A program made the position numbers and the translations under genes. The notes under the pieces were generated by a model, which saw only the letters and a list, made by a program, of their open reading frames with translations, was not told where the DNA came from and did no database searches. A DNA stretch of 60,902 nucleotides from an uncultured Clostridium sp. (GTDB lineage: Bacteria > Bacillota > Clostridia > TANB77 > CAG-508), in assembly GCA_946409935.1 (NCBI GenBank), contig CAMJYG010000004.1:1-60902 (forward strand). The letters are read 5' to 3'. Each line of letters begins with the position of its first letter. Position 1 is the first letter of the stretch. Shown here in pieces: positions 30,655-40,069 of the stretch.

Positions 30655-31794
30655 TTACTTACTTCTTTCATATTCTATTATTATTTCTTCGCCCTTATTT
30701 GTAAATATATGAACTTTTAATCCATCTGTTGCATAAAATTTTGTTAAATTAAATGTTTGTGAATAATTTATAATTTTATTTGACTCTCCTGCTGGTAAAC
30801 TATATCCACCATCTCCATCACTTCTTCTCGCAGGTTCAAATATCTTTCCATCAGATGTTTCAACATATTCTTTACCAAGTGCAATTTTATCAAATATACT
30901 TTTTGGCGAATTCGAATGTAATATTTCATAATCAACTTTATCAGTTGTAATTTCCGGAATTTCTATTTTGAACGCAGTATTTGATAGTATTGCATATCCT
31001 ACAATAATATTTTTATCATTACAGGTTTTATATCTATAAATTATATTTTCCCTGTTATACATATCTTCTGGAACATCTATTTTAAAATTCCAATCTCCTG
31101 TATAAGTTGTATCTATTATTTTTTCATTATTATCTTTTTTTATAAATATCTTTGAAAATGAAATATTTAATTTCTTTGCTTTTGGTATTTTATGTTCTTC
31201 AGATCCATAAGCAACTAAATGGTATATTAACTCATTTTCTTCTATAATATTTCCTCCCATACTATATCCTCCCCAAAATAGAGGATCAAATTTTTCTGTT
31301 CCTAATGTTCCATTTTCTTTTGCTATTTCTTCTGTAACTTCCATAGTTGCAAATACTATATTACCATTTTCATCTGATATTTTTAAATCTTGTAATTTTG
31401 CACCTTGCATAATTTTACTATCATACTTATCAGATACCTTCATTTTAAAATTAATATCAAAATTATAATCGTCTATTAAAAATGAATCTACTGAAAACCC
31501 TATTCCATCTGATTCTATATATGTAGGTTCTACATTTTTTATATATCCATTCTCTACTGCTGTTTGAACTCCATCACTTGCATTATATCCAAACAAATTA
31601 TTTATAAAATTCCCAATATCCTTTGCAAAAACTACACCTGTTATTGATAAGACCATACAACAAGCAACTGCAATACTTTTAATAATTGAATGTTTATTTT
31701 TTACCATAACTTCCTTCTCCTCCTCAACAAAGTTGGATATAGAAATCTTTCGCATTACTTCATTATATATCTTTTCCGTATCTTTATTCTTCAT
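30655..31794 (-). CDS. DUF4179-type anti-sigma factor
   Basis: 379 aa. A cytoplasmic N-terminus (about 45 residues), one membrane segment (IIKSIAVACCMVLSITGVVFA) and a large extracellular beta domain typical of DUF4179/DUF5643. The gene overlaps the end of the sigma factor by 11 bases, the usual arrangement in which the membrane protein holds the sigma factor until a surface signal arrives. Start ATG 31794 after AGGAGG. Confidence 0.85.
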   Translation of the reverse strand: MKNKDTEKIYNEVMRKISISNFVEEEKEVMVKNKHSIIKSIAVACCMVLSITGVVFAKDIGNFINNLFGYNASDGVQTAVENGYIKNVEPTYIESDGIGFSVDSFLIDDYNFDINFKMKVSDKYDSKIMQGAKLQDLKISDENGNIVFATMEVTEEIAKENGTLGTEKFDPLFWGGYSMGGNIIEENELIYHLVAYGSEEHKIPKAKKLNISFSKIFIKKDNNEKIIDTTYTGDWNFKIDVPEDMYNRENIIYRYKTCNDKNIIVGYAILSNTAFKIEIPEITTDKVDYEILHSNSPKSIFDKIALGKEYVETSDGKIFEPARRSDGDGGYSLPAGESNKIINYSQTFNLTKFYATDGLKVHIFTNKGEEIIIEYERSK

Positions 31795-32338
31795 CACTAT
31801 ACCCTCCTTTTAATAATTCTTTTTTTATTTTCTTTCTTATTCTAAATAACTTTGATTTAATACTAAATTCAGAGATATTTAAAATATTAGCAATTTCGTT
31901 ATATTTCATAGCTGAATAATAGTATAATTCAAATATTTCAATATCAATTTTCTTCATATTTTTAACTGTTTTATCTATAATTGCAATCTTTTCTCTTTGT
32001 TCACACATCATATCTATTATAAAGAAATCTTGAATTATATTTTCATAATCTTCTATATCATTATGTATATTTATTACTCTACTTTTTTCTCTTACTAGAT
32101 TTTTTGTAATTCCTGCAATATATGGACTTAAAGACTTCGATTTCTCTAGCCTATCTCTATTTTTCCATAATACTACAAATGTATCTGAAATAATTTCTTC
32201 AATATCTTCTTTTGATAGATATTGTATAGACATATTTTCTATAATCTTATAAATATACCCACTATATTCATCTATTATCCTTTTTAAATCTAGTTCATTA
32301 TTTTTATAATAATCACATATTTTCTTATTCTCATTCAA
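31784..32338 (-). CDS. ECF-type RNA polymerase sigma factor
   Basis: 184 aa. Region 2 (YSGYIYKIIENMS ... EEIISDTFVVLWKNRD) and region 4 (ELYYYSAMKYNEIANILNISEFSIKSKLFRIRKKIKK). Lacks regions 1 and 3, as in extracytoplasmic-function sigma factors. Likely released by the adjacent anti-sigma factor. The start is probably TTG 32338 with a weak site. Confidence 0.9.
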   Translation of the reverse strand: MNENKKICDYYKNNELDLKRIIDEYSGYIYKIIENMSIQYLSKEDIEEIISDTFVVLWKNRDRLEKSKSLSPYIAGITKNLVREKSRVINIHNDIEDYENIIQDFFIIDMMCEQREKIAIIDKTVKNMKKIDIEIFELYYYSAMKYNEIANILNISEFSIKSKLFRIRKKIKKELLKGGYSDEE

Positions 32339-32475
32339 TTTAGATCTAAACTCCTTATTTTATTTAAGATACCTTACAATTATATATTGAAGAATTTTTA
32401 AATATGGTTTCACTTTTTTATAATTTTATCACCAAAAAATAAGGATACAATTATCAAGTACCCTTATTTTTATCT

Positions 32476-32907
32476 TTAATTATTCTCTTGAATTTTATAA
32501 TCACCAATATTTGGCTCATTAAATATATTTTCATCAACATTGCCAAATTCATAATTGTATTCAACTATTACATCTGTTTTATTTCCATTTGCATCTTCTA
32601 TTTGTCCATCAATTGCTTTAAGTATTAGTCCTGTATCTTTTTCCATATAGGAATTTCTTGCAATAGATGAATTTAAGAAATAGCATTCTTTATTATCATA
32701 TTTTACACTTTTTATAGGTGTTTTTAATGCTAGATAAAATAAACTCCATAAACTATCATTATAATCAAATCCCCATATTGTTAATTTACTTGGAATTCCA
32801 TTTGAGTTCAGCATCGCAATCTTATCTTTATCTGTTTCAATATAAGTATTGCATTTTTCCCCTTTAAAATATTGTGTTAGTTTTCTTTTCTCTCCTGTAC
32901 TTTGGAA
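32476..32907 (-). pseudogene. Lipoprotein-like C-terminal fragment cut by IS200 remnant
   Basis: An open frame (TGEKRKLTQYFKGEK ... SNGIPSKLTIWGFDY ... GDYKIQENN) without a proper start. Its 5' end runs directly into an IS200 transposase fragment in another frame. Not recognised. The DANGNKTDVIVEYNYEFGNV end resembles outer-surface lipoprotein carriers of Clostridia. Confidence 0.5.
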
Positions 32908-32968
32908 CTATTACAATATGATACTTGCAACGATATGAAGTATGTGATAAACTATTTGTGTCTTTCAT
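32864..32968 (-). pseudogene. IS200/IS605 TnpA N-terminal remnant
   Basis: 34 residues, MKDTNSLSHTSYRCKYHIV then IVPKYRRE, match the start of IS200-type Y1 transposases, with an AGGAGG ribosome site. The rest, including the HUH motif, is lost. Confidence 0.8.
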
Positions 32969-33085
32969 AGACATTACCTCCTATTATTATATTTTTTGCT
33001 GCCAGGCAATTATATAATACCATAGGAGGTTATTTTTCACAACGCTAAAGCTTTTTATGGTTTACCACACGTATAACACGTGGTA
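32969..33085 (-). mobile_element. IS200-like end region
   Basis: Sequence upstream of the tnpA remnant with the hairpin ACCACACGT/ACACGTGGT, as at the left ends of IS200 elements. No right end was found, so the element is a stub. Confidence 0.5.
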
Positions 33086-33298
33086 TTGTAGCCAATCAAA
33101 AAATAGAAGATTGCTCTCCTATTTTTCATTGTTATTTTGTCTCTTTATTCTCTTTCATTAATTTTGTGTAATACATAATTTTTTTCCAACTTTTTAGCAT
33201 ATTCTATTTCTAAACTTGTACTTTTCCCAATACAGTCTAACAATTTTGGTTTACTTCAATACCTCAAATATTCTTATCCTTTTTTTATTATATTAATA

Positions 33299-33883
33299 CT
33301 AATTATTATTTTCTCCCACATAATAGTTTTTCACAAATTCGTAATTCAATACCCCATATCCATCAGCAAAATTTATAACTTTTTTTCCATTTATAGTATC
33401 AATAGATACTTCTGCAGCATTATAAAAAGCATTATCCTGCGTTGTTATATTAGTTAAAGTAATGGAATTGTCTCCATTAATTTTATATGTTGCGTAACCA
33501 ATAGTGCTTTCAGCTTCAATATTTTCTCCGTTGGCTAATAGCATTGTATCTCCCCATAGTAACAAATAAGGGTAACAATCTAATATATCTGAATAATTGC
33601 TATTAAATTTAAACACAGAAACAGTTTTATCATCTGTTGTTATTTCATTGTCTAATGATAATTTGGTATTTTCCTTTACATTGTTATTTTGAGTTTTATT
33701 AGTGTTTACTAATGTATTGATTGTATTTGCAACCGTGTTAGATGTTGAATTTACGATTTCTTCTTTTGGTTTAGCTGCATTTTTTATTATAATTGTTATT
33801 AGGATGCTTATTATTACTAGCATTATTAGTATTGTAATTATGTAAGTTGATAAACTTATTTTTGTAACCTTCTTTTCTTCCAT
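33299..33883 (-). CDS. Membrane-anchored hypothetical protein
   Basis: 194 aa. A short cytoplasmic N-terminus, one membrane helix (STYIITILIMLVIISILITIII), an Asn/Thr/Val-rich linker and an extracellular domain of about 110 residues. Not recognised. A strong site (GGGGGAAGG) precedes the ATG. The extracellular part (NSITLTNITTQDNAFYNAA) has the beta-strand pattern of a small secreted fold. Confidence 0.65.
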   Translation of the reverse strand: MEEKKVTKISLSTYIITILIMLVIISILITIIIKNAAKPKEEIVNSTSNTVANTINTLVNTNKTQNNNVKENTKLSLDNEITTDDKTVSVFKFNSNYSDILDCYPYLLLWGDTMLLANGENIEAESTIGYATYKINGDNSITLTNITTQDNAFYNAAEVSIDTINGKKVINFADGYGVLNYEFVKNYYVGENNN

Positions 33884-34110
33884 TTCCTTCCCCCATTCTT
33901 TTATAAATAAACCTACATCATTTATTTTAGCAAATAATGAAATTTATTACAACAAATCTAACAAAAATCTTTCAAGTAGTATCTTTTCCGATAGTAGCCT
34001 CTACCTTTAAAAATTTATATGACAAGTAAAATTGATTATTTTCTTTTTTTACTAAAATACAATTTTTCATAAAATATTTATCCTTTCTATGTTTTTATAT
34101 TACATGTAAC

Positions 34111-34485
34111 TTATATTTTTAAATATTGAGTTATCATATACTCTTTTAAATTGTGTTTTTTATAAAACCTTTTTGCACTCTCATTATCATACAAAACCTT
34201 AATTTCCATAACCCTAATATCATTTTCGCTACATATATTTTTAGCCTTTTCTATTAGCTTACTTCCTATACCATTATTTCTATATTCCTTTTTTACATAT
34301 ATATTTCCAATTTCTAATGTTATATATATATCCCAATCTTGTTTCTTATTTATCCAACATGTCATATAACCAATAATTTCTTCCTCTACGCAAACTACAA
34401 TCTGTATAATATATCCTAGTTTATTTGTTATATTAATTAAAAAAGTCTTTATCACATATACTTTTTTTATTGTATTTTTTAGCAT
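34111..34485 (-). CDS. GNAT acetyltransferase, short
   Basis: 124 aa. The core GNAT motif A (LEIGNIYVKKEYRNNGIGSKLIEKAK) and motif B (VLYDNESAKRFYKKHNL) are present. The N-terminal third is weak and overlaps a MazG-like remnant in another frame, so the 5' end may be rebuilt from junk. Acceptor unknown. Confidence 0.65.
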   Translation of the reverse strand: MLKNTIKKVYVIKTFLINITNKLGYIIQIVVCVEEEIIGYMTCWINKKQDWDIYITLEIGNIYVKKEYRNNGIGSKLIEKAKNICSENDIRVMEIKVLYDNESAKRFYKKHNLKEYMITQYLKI

Positions 34486-34564
34486 TTATTTTCTCTTTCA
34501 AATATATTGATTTTTCTAAATCTATTTCATATACATTTGCTAAACGAATAATATAAAACATCAT
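34433..34564 (-). pseudogene. MazG-like C-terminal scrap
   Basis: A short frame, IIRLANVYEIDLEKSIYLKE then KINAKKYN, resembles the last helix of MazG-type pyrophosphohydrolases. It overlaps the GNAT start. Confidence 0.35.
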
Positions 34565-34819
34565 ATTTGGCTCCTTTTATATTTTAGATTGATTATATCG
34601 TATTTACTGATTTAGAGTTTTCGTTGATTTATCAGCATTTCTTCGGCATAATAATGCACAACATTCAACATGTTTTCATGTAAAAATCCTTTAAGATTTT
34701 TTGTGGTTAGTTAAGTAACTTTAAAGCCTTGACATTCTAATAAATTTTACTACTTTTTTGAGTTGATTTTTGTGTTTACAATATTTTCAAATTTTAAGGC
34801 TTTTTTGTAAATTATTTTT

Positions 34820-34845
34820 ACTTTGGTTAGATTTTAGTTAGATGT
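34820..34845. repeat. Direct repeat, candidate left attachment site
   Basis: 26 bp (ACTTTGGTTAGATTTTAGTT then AGATGT) differing at one base from 44768-44793, which lies 81 bp after the integrase gene. The repeats would bound a 10-kb element. The stretch 34565-34883 is otherwise empty. Confidence 0.6.
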
Positions 34846-34883
34846 TTTTAATAACAGAATACCTGCTATTTATAATATAATTA

Positions 34884-35792
34884 TTAATATACTAATTTAC
34901 CTATAATACTTATATCTTCAATTTTATTAATTGCAAAACACTTTTTACCTAAATCTTTTATTGAGGCTCCACAATGATATAATTCTTTGTTATCTATTAT
35001 TATAAATCTATCATGAAATTTATCTGTCTTTGCAACTTTTAAAATAGGATATTCTTTATTAAACTTTTTTACATCAATATTTTCTATATTACTCTTATTT
35101 GATGTCATTATAATTACTTCAACATTATTATTCTTCTTTGTTAGCATTTTTAAGATACTATCATCTATATAATTATCAATAATTGTAATCTTTTTATTAG
35201 CTCTTTTGATAATATCAATTATTAAACTATATGCGTCATATATTTGTCCTTGAAAAAATATTTTTTGCTTTATGTTTTCTTCTTGTTGTAATTGATTAAA
35301 TACTTTATCAAACTTTTTATCATGTTCTAATAATTTATATTCCACATTTGTTAATCTTTCAAATACTTGTCCATTTGAATTAAATACTTTTCTCATTTCA
35401 ATAAATGATTTAATTATATTTATGCTTACTGCAACAGCTATTTCATTTTTCAAAACCCCTGCTAACATTGCAATTCCTTGTTCTGTAAATACATATGGCA
35501 AATATCTTCTACCACCTCTTGATTCATTTGTTGTATTTTTATCATTTGAGGTTCCAATTTGGAACCTCAAAATTTTTACTTCTTCATCTGTTAACTGAAA
35601 ACAAAATTCTTCTGGAAATCTTTCAATATTTCTTTTTACTGCTTTGTTAATATTTTTAGTTTCATAATGATATAACATTGCAACATCACTATCCAACATT
35701 ACTTGTTTTCCTCGTATTGTATAAATTAGATTTTTTATTTCTTCATTTGAAATTGTACTTTGAATTAATAAATCTTTTATTTCATTTGCCAT
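34884..35792 (-). CDS. ORF6N-domain protein with PLD-like C-terminus
   Basis: 302 aa. N-terminal ORF6N domain, common in phage antirepressor-like proteins (YTIRGKQVMLDSDVAMLY, RFPEEFCFQLT, YLPYVFTEQGIAMLAGVL), a coiled-coil, then a PLD-type half-domain with DKFHDRFIIID (HxK replaced by HDR). It may bind DNA and act in element maintenance. A GTG start at 35801 overlaps the ribosome site, so ATG 35792 is chosen. Confidence 0.85.
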   Translation of the reverse strand: MANEIKDLLIQSTISNEEIKNLIYTIRGKQVMLDSDVAMLYHYETKNINKAVKRNIERFPEEFCFQLTDEEVKILRFQIGTSNDKNTTNESRGGRRYLPYVFTEQGIAMLAGVLKNEIAVAVSINIIKSFIEMRKVFNSNGQVFERLTNVEYKLLEHDKKFDKVFNQLQQEENIKQKIFFQGQIYDAYSLIIDIIKRANKKITIIDNYIDDSILKMLTKKNNNVEVIIMTSNKSNIENIDVKKFNKEYPILKVAKTDKFHDRFIIIDNKELYHCGASIKDLGKKCFAINKIEDISIIGKLVY

Positions 35793-35859
35793 ATTTTTCA
35801 CATCCTTTTAAACTATGCATAGTTTAAAACATTTGTTTGTGATTGTCAAGTATTTTTAA

Positions 35860-36423
35860 TTAGATATTTTTATTTTTTATATAACTTCCTTCAAATTCTT
35901 TAGCTAGAATATCCATGTAAACATGATCATAATATTTTCCATTTAAGAAATAACATTCCCTTCTTCTGCCATACTCTTTGAAGCCTACTTTTTTATAACA
36001 ATTAATCGCTCTTTCATTAAAAGCCATAACTCCAAGATGTACATTATTTAGATTCAAGTAATTAAAGCAATAATCTAATAAGATTCTTAATACTTCCGTT
36101 CCATAACCTTTGCTTCTATGTTCTTCATTTCCGATAAAAATTCCAACTTCTGCACATCTATCTTTTTGATTTATGTTCATGATTCCACAATTTCCTATTA
36201 GTTCATCATTTTCTAAATTTACAATTGCAAAGTTAAAATCATTGTTCTTTAAATTCTTTTCAAGCCACTCTCTTTCAGATTCTACTGTCATAATACTACT
36301 GCTTTTTCCAATCCCATCTGCTGTTTTAAAATCACAAAACCATTCTACATATTTCTCTGCATCTTCTACACTTACTGGAGATAAATATATTCTTTCTCCT
36401 ATTAATTTTTTAAAATACTTCAT
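35860..36423 (-). CDS. GNAT acetyltransferase (RimJ/RimL type)
   Basis: About 187 aa. IGERIYLSPVSVEDAEKYVEWF start, then acetyl-CoA loop IGNEEHRSKGYGTEVLRILL and FNERAINCYKKVGFKE. Complete. Probably modifies a small molecule or a protein N-terminus. The start is set at the second ATG (36423) by AGAGGTGG. First of a run of same-strand cassettes to 42.2 kb. Confidence 0.9.
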   Translation of the reverse strand: MKYFKKLIGERIYLSPVSVEDAEKYVEWFCDFKTADGIGKSSSIMTVESEREWLEKNLKNNDFNFAIVNLENDELIGNCGIMNINQKDRCAEVGIFIGNEEHRSKGYGTEVLRILLDYCFNYLNLNNVHLGVMAFNERAINCYKKVGFKEYGRRRECYFLNGKYYDHVYMDILAKEFEGSYIKNKNI

Positions 36424-36439
36424 TTTCATCCACCTCTTT

Positions 36440-37195
36440 CTATAAACTATTTGCTAATTCTATTGCAATATCAAAATGTCTAGTATCATGTTGTGTTCCA
36501 GCATATTCTCCTTCTACATGTCTTTCATCCCATTCTGGTGCATCTAATAAATCCCCACTTGTTAAAAAGTAATATAATTCTAATCCTCTAAAATCACATA
36601 CTGCTTGCATTGCTGAACATTCCATTTCAACAGATATGCAACCATCTGCTTTTCTTTTAGCAATATTATTCTCTGTTTCGCGATAGAATGAATCTGTTGT
36701 CCAATTTTTACCTAATATGTATGGTATTTTTTTTGATTCCATAAAACTAGCAACTTTATTTGCATTTTTAATTTTTATATAATCTGATGCTGGAGCATAA
36801 TGATAGCTTGTTCCCTCATCTCTATAACTTTCAATAGGTATCATTATTTTTCCATGTGCTATTTCTCTATCTAAACATCCAGATCCACCAAATACAACAA
36901 ATTTATTTGTATCTATAACTTCTGTTACATCTTCAAGTATTCCGACTGATGCTGGAGCTCCTAAAAATGTTTTATAAAAGGCAAATATTTTTCCATTATA
37001 ATTGATTTTATAAATTGGAAAAGTACCTGTAACCATTTTATAAGTAGAGCATTGTTCTACATTATAGTTTTTTAAAACATATTCCTCTATTATATTTGAA
37101 AATGTAACTATACAAGCATCACATTTTAATCTATTCTCCTTTGGTTTAGGATTTATTTTTGCCATTGATTTATCATCAAAACTATCTATTATCAT
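36440..37195 (-). CDS. Nucleoside phosphorylase (PNP/UDP family)
   Basis: 251 aa. VTFSNIIEEYVL, KIFAFYKTFLGAPASVG, VFGGSGCLDREIAHGKIMIP and the nucleoside-binding Glu-Met-Glu in SVEMECSAMQAVC place it with purine-nucleoside/uridine phosphorylases. It cleaves nucleosides to base plus ribose-1-phosphate, and the base preference is not evident. It overlaps the upstream GNAT by 14 bases, and GGAG lies 8 nt before ATG 37195. Confidence 0.88.
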   Translation of the reverse strand: MIIDSFDDKSMAKINPKPKENRLKCDACIVTFSNIIEEYVLKNYNVEQCSTYKMVTGTFPIYKINYNGKIFAFYKTFLGAPASVGILEDVTEVIDTNKFVVFGGSGCLDREIAHGKIMIPIESYRDEGTSYHYAPASDYIKIKNANKVASFMESKKIPYILGKNWTTDSFYRETENNIAKRKADGCISVEMECSAMQAVCDFRGLELYYFLTSGDLLDAPEWDERHVEGEYAGTQHDTRHFDIAIELANSL

Positions 37196-37746
37196 CTTCA
37201 TCACTCCATTCTATAAATTCTTCTTTCAACAATCCTGTTACATATTCATCTACATATTCATTTGTTGCTAAACATAAAAATTTCTTTCTTCTTATTCCTT
37301 CATCTTTATATCCTAATTTAATTTGCATTTTTCTTGATTTTTCATTATTAGGAAAATATCCGTTTTCAATTCTTCTTAATCCTAAAATATCAAAGCAATA
37401 TTTATTTCTGCTACTGAAAGCCTCTGTACCATAACCATTCTTTTGGTATTTTTCATTAAGCCATATTCCACCACCGGCAAGTACCATCTTTTCTATTGAT
37501 ATTTCTAATTTCAGTACCACCAATTACTTTATTATTTTCTTTTAAAACAATTGCAAATAACATTTTTACATTTTCATCATTATTCTTAGCTCTTTCAATA
37601 AAATTTCTAGCATCATTTTCAGTATATGGATAATGAACACCAGCCATCCATTTTGCAACCTCTATATTATTTAATCCTTCTACTATATCTTCTACATCGC
37701 CATCTTCCCAATTTCTTAAAATAAGTCTTTTACTTTCAATTTTCAT
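37182..37746 (-). CDS. GNAT acetyltransferase, needs +1 shift at CGGT 37476-37473
   Basis: 187 aa when joined. The N-terminal part is KRLILRNWEDGDVEDIVEGL. Frame 0 leaves the family after INRKDGTC. Reading TGC-CGGT-GGT gives NRKDGTCGGGIWLNEKYQKN, followed by the acetyl-CoA loop region GYGTEAFSS and a full C-terminus. The glycine at the joint sits just before the GIWL strand typical of the family. The start has GGAG at 9 nt. It overlaps the downstream phosphorylase. Confidence 0.9.
37473..37476 (-). other. Recoding site 6: CGGT in GNAT
   Basis: Minus-strand codons ACT TGC CGG TGG TGG. CGGT as Gly gives TC-G-GGIWLN. Confidence 0.88.
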
Positions 37747-38804
37747 TACTTACTCACTCCTAACATTTGAAACAAATACTTATCGGTATATTCCTTTAAT
37801 TTGTCTTTATTATTTTTTAATTTATTCATTAATTGTTCTGCCTCTTTATAAGCATTTTCAAATCCTTCTCTTGTCATTTCTCTTTTGTTAAATGCCTCTT
37901 TCAGTTCATCTTCATCAAGTAATATAACATCTCCACTTGGTGTTACCACAACATCAAGATATAGGTCATCTTCATAAGGTATTCCATTATCTTTACCAAT
38001 TTTTCTTGCTATATCAAAATACCATTCAATAATTTCACTATTTTCATCATAAATAGCAGTTAATTTTACTTTTGAAGAATAATCATAAAATTCTAGCCAC
38101 TTATAATTATTATCCATTATACATTTTCCATTTGCTATAAGTATTTTATCTTTAACATCAATAAATTTGTAAAAATAAATATCGCCACTAAAATAGTCAT
38201 CTGAAATAGATATTATTCTTAGATCAGCATTTGCTCTATTTCCAACAAATCTATCTGCATATCTTTTCTTTAAACTAATCCAATATCTTTGAATTGTTCC
38301 TGATTTACTTAAACCTACTTCATCTATAACTTCATTTTCTAGCACACCACCATTTGCTATAATGGTTTTTGCTGATCCTATATTTTCTTTATCACAAGCT
38401 AGTAAAACTCTATTAATATTCATATCTCTGCATTTAGGTAAAATCTGCTTTAACATTTCTGTAGCATAACCTTTTCTTCTTTCATCTGGAATTACACTAT
38501 ATCCAATATTTCCACCATAATTGTATAAAAAATCTGTTAATCCTTTTCTAATATCAATAATTCCTATAAGTTTATTATCACTTTTTCTAACCCCTAAATA
38601 TACATCTGATGGTACATAGCTTTCTCCATATTTTTTTGATAACCTATTGTTAAAATCAATCCATTCTTCGTATGTATTACATTCTTCTAATCCAGCACAA
38701 CCATCAAAAGACTCCTCATTTTCTAAAAATATCTTTCTGTATTCCATTACTTGATCTTTGTATTCCTTTGTTGGAATAATTAATTCTAATCTTTCATCAT
38801 TCAA
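37746..38804 (-). CDS. GNAT acetyltransferase fused to DUF402 domain
   Basis: About 352 aa. Residues 1-175 form a GNAT (GNIGYSVIPDERRKGYATEMLKQIL). Residues 195-355 form a DUF402-type domain (WLEFYDYSSKVKLTAIYDENSEIIEWYFDIA, DLYLDVVVTPSGDVILLDEDEL). DUF402 members include nucleoside-diphosphate phosphatases. The fusion is unusual but seen in Clostridia cassettes. The start is uncertain: GTG 38813 overlaps the GAAGG site and TTG 38804 has better spacing. Confidence 0.85.
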   Translation of the reverse strand: MNDERLELIIPTKEYKDQVMEYRKIFLENEESFDGCAGLEECNTYEEWIDFNNRLSKKYGESYVPSDVYLGVRKSDNKLIGIIDIRKGLTDFLYNYGGNIGYSVIPDERRKGYATEMLKQILPKCRDMNINRVLLACDKENIGSAKTIIANGGVLENEVIDEVGLSKSGTIQRYWISLKKRYADRFVGNRANADLRIISISDDYFSGDIYFYKFIDVKDKILIANGKCIMDNNYKWLEFYDYSSKVKLTAIYDENSEIIEWYFDIARKIGKDNGIPYEDDLYLDVVVTPSGDVILLDEDELKEAFNKREMTREGFENAYKEAEQLMNKLKNNKDKLKEYTDKYLFQMLGVSK

Positions 38805-39016
38805 ATCAAACACCTTCTTTATATAAAAATAAGCCTCACAAAAGAATCTATTTTAAGACTCCTTTGCAAGACTTTTATATAATCTCACTTTAGTGTAAAC
38901 AATCAATCTATTTCAATTGTCCTTTATCGCTCGGATTTGGTAATCCTAGATAAACTCTTAAATTATGTTTTTCATTGTAACATATTATTTCAACTTTGTC
39001 AAATTTACATAATTTT

Positions 39017-40046
39017 TTATTTGTTCCTTACAAAAGAATACCATATATCAATTTCTTCTTTATTTGGAGTTTCCCAATTTTCTAATAGTTTTTTCTTAAG
39101 TCCTTCTGTTACATAAAAATCTGTTACATTTAAGCCTTCATCTATTTTCTTGTTTCTTTCTTTGATATTTTCTTCCCAACATAAATCATCAATATCAATA
39201 TAATGCCATTCAATATTTATATTTTTACTTTTAAAATATTCCGTTGTATATCTTCTATTATATGCTTTCCAAAATCCCCAATCTATAATAACATTGCAAC
39301 CTGCCTCTGCAATTTCTACAGATTTCTTTAATAAATATTCATTTGCTCTATTTGCAAGTTCTGTATATTTTTCGCCTTGCTCATTGTCAAACATAGCATA
39401 AGTTAACTCATCTGTATTCAAAATTACTGCATTTTCTTTTTCTTTTATTTGATTAGCATAATATGTTTTGCCACTTCCAATTTTACCACATATAGCAATT
39501 ATTTTTCCTTTTCCAAGATTTTTACATATATTTTCATTTAAATCTTTTGAATAATAATCAACTAAAATATCTCTTGGTTCTTCGTTTTCGTTTTTTGCTG
39601 GTTCTTTTTCATGTACTGCTTTAATAAAGTTTGTAAATCCATATTTAAAATAAATTAACATATTCTTTACTTCACATGGTTCTACTCCGAACAACTAAAG
39701 TAGTATAACCTCTACTTTTTAAATCATCTTCCATAAATTTATATAATTTTGAAAAATAGCTTTTTCCCTGATACTCTTTTCTTGTTCTAAAAGCTGATAA
39801 ATATGATGTATGTTCATTTACTAATTCATTTGTATCACTCGTATTAGCAATAAAAGCTGTTGCCTCTGATATAATAGTTCCATTTAAGAGTCCATAATAC
39901 ACTATTGTATTTTTTTCTTTCATATTTTTTATAGATTCTTCTTTATAGATTTTCCATGCGTTATTATTGGGATGAATTTCAACTAAATAATTCCAATTTT
40001 GTTCCATTTCTTCTATTGTTGCAATCTTACAAATATACTCGTCCAT
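39017..40046 (-). CDS. GNAT-kinase fusion, needs +1 shift at CGGA 39689-39686
   Basis: 342 aa when joined. The N-terminal GNAT (AFRTRKEYQGKSYFSKLYKF) ends in frame 0 after LVVRSRTM. Reading GTT-CGGA-GTA gives TTLVVGVEPCEVKNMLIYFKYG, the standard end of this acetyltransferase group, and continues through VDYYSKDL. A P-loop kinase domain follows: GKIIAICGKIGSGKTYYANQI, NTDELTYAMFD, VIIDWGFW, NIKERNKKID. The second domain resembles zeta-like/aminoglycoside-type kinases. ATG 40046 is preferred (GGGGG at 6 nt). Two enzymes in one chain, united only through recoding. Confidence 0.88.
39686..39689 (-). other. Recoding site 7: CGGA in GNAT-kinase fusion
   Basis: Minus-strand codons GTT GTT CGG AGT. 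CGGA as Gly gives LVV-G-VEPCEV. Confidence 0.9.
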
Positions 40047-40069
40047 CATTTCCCCCTTCTTAATCCAAA

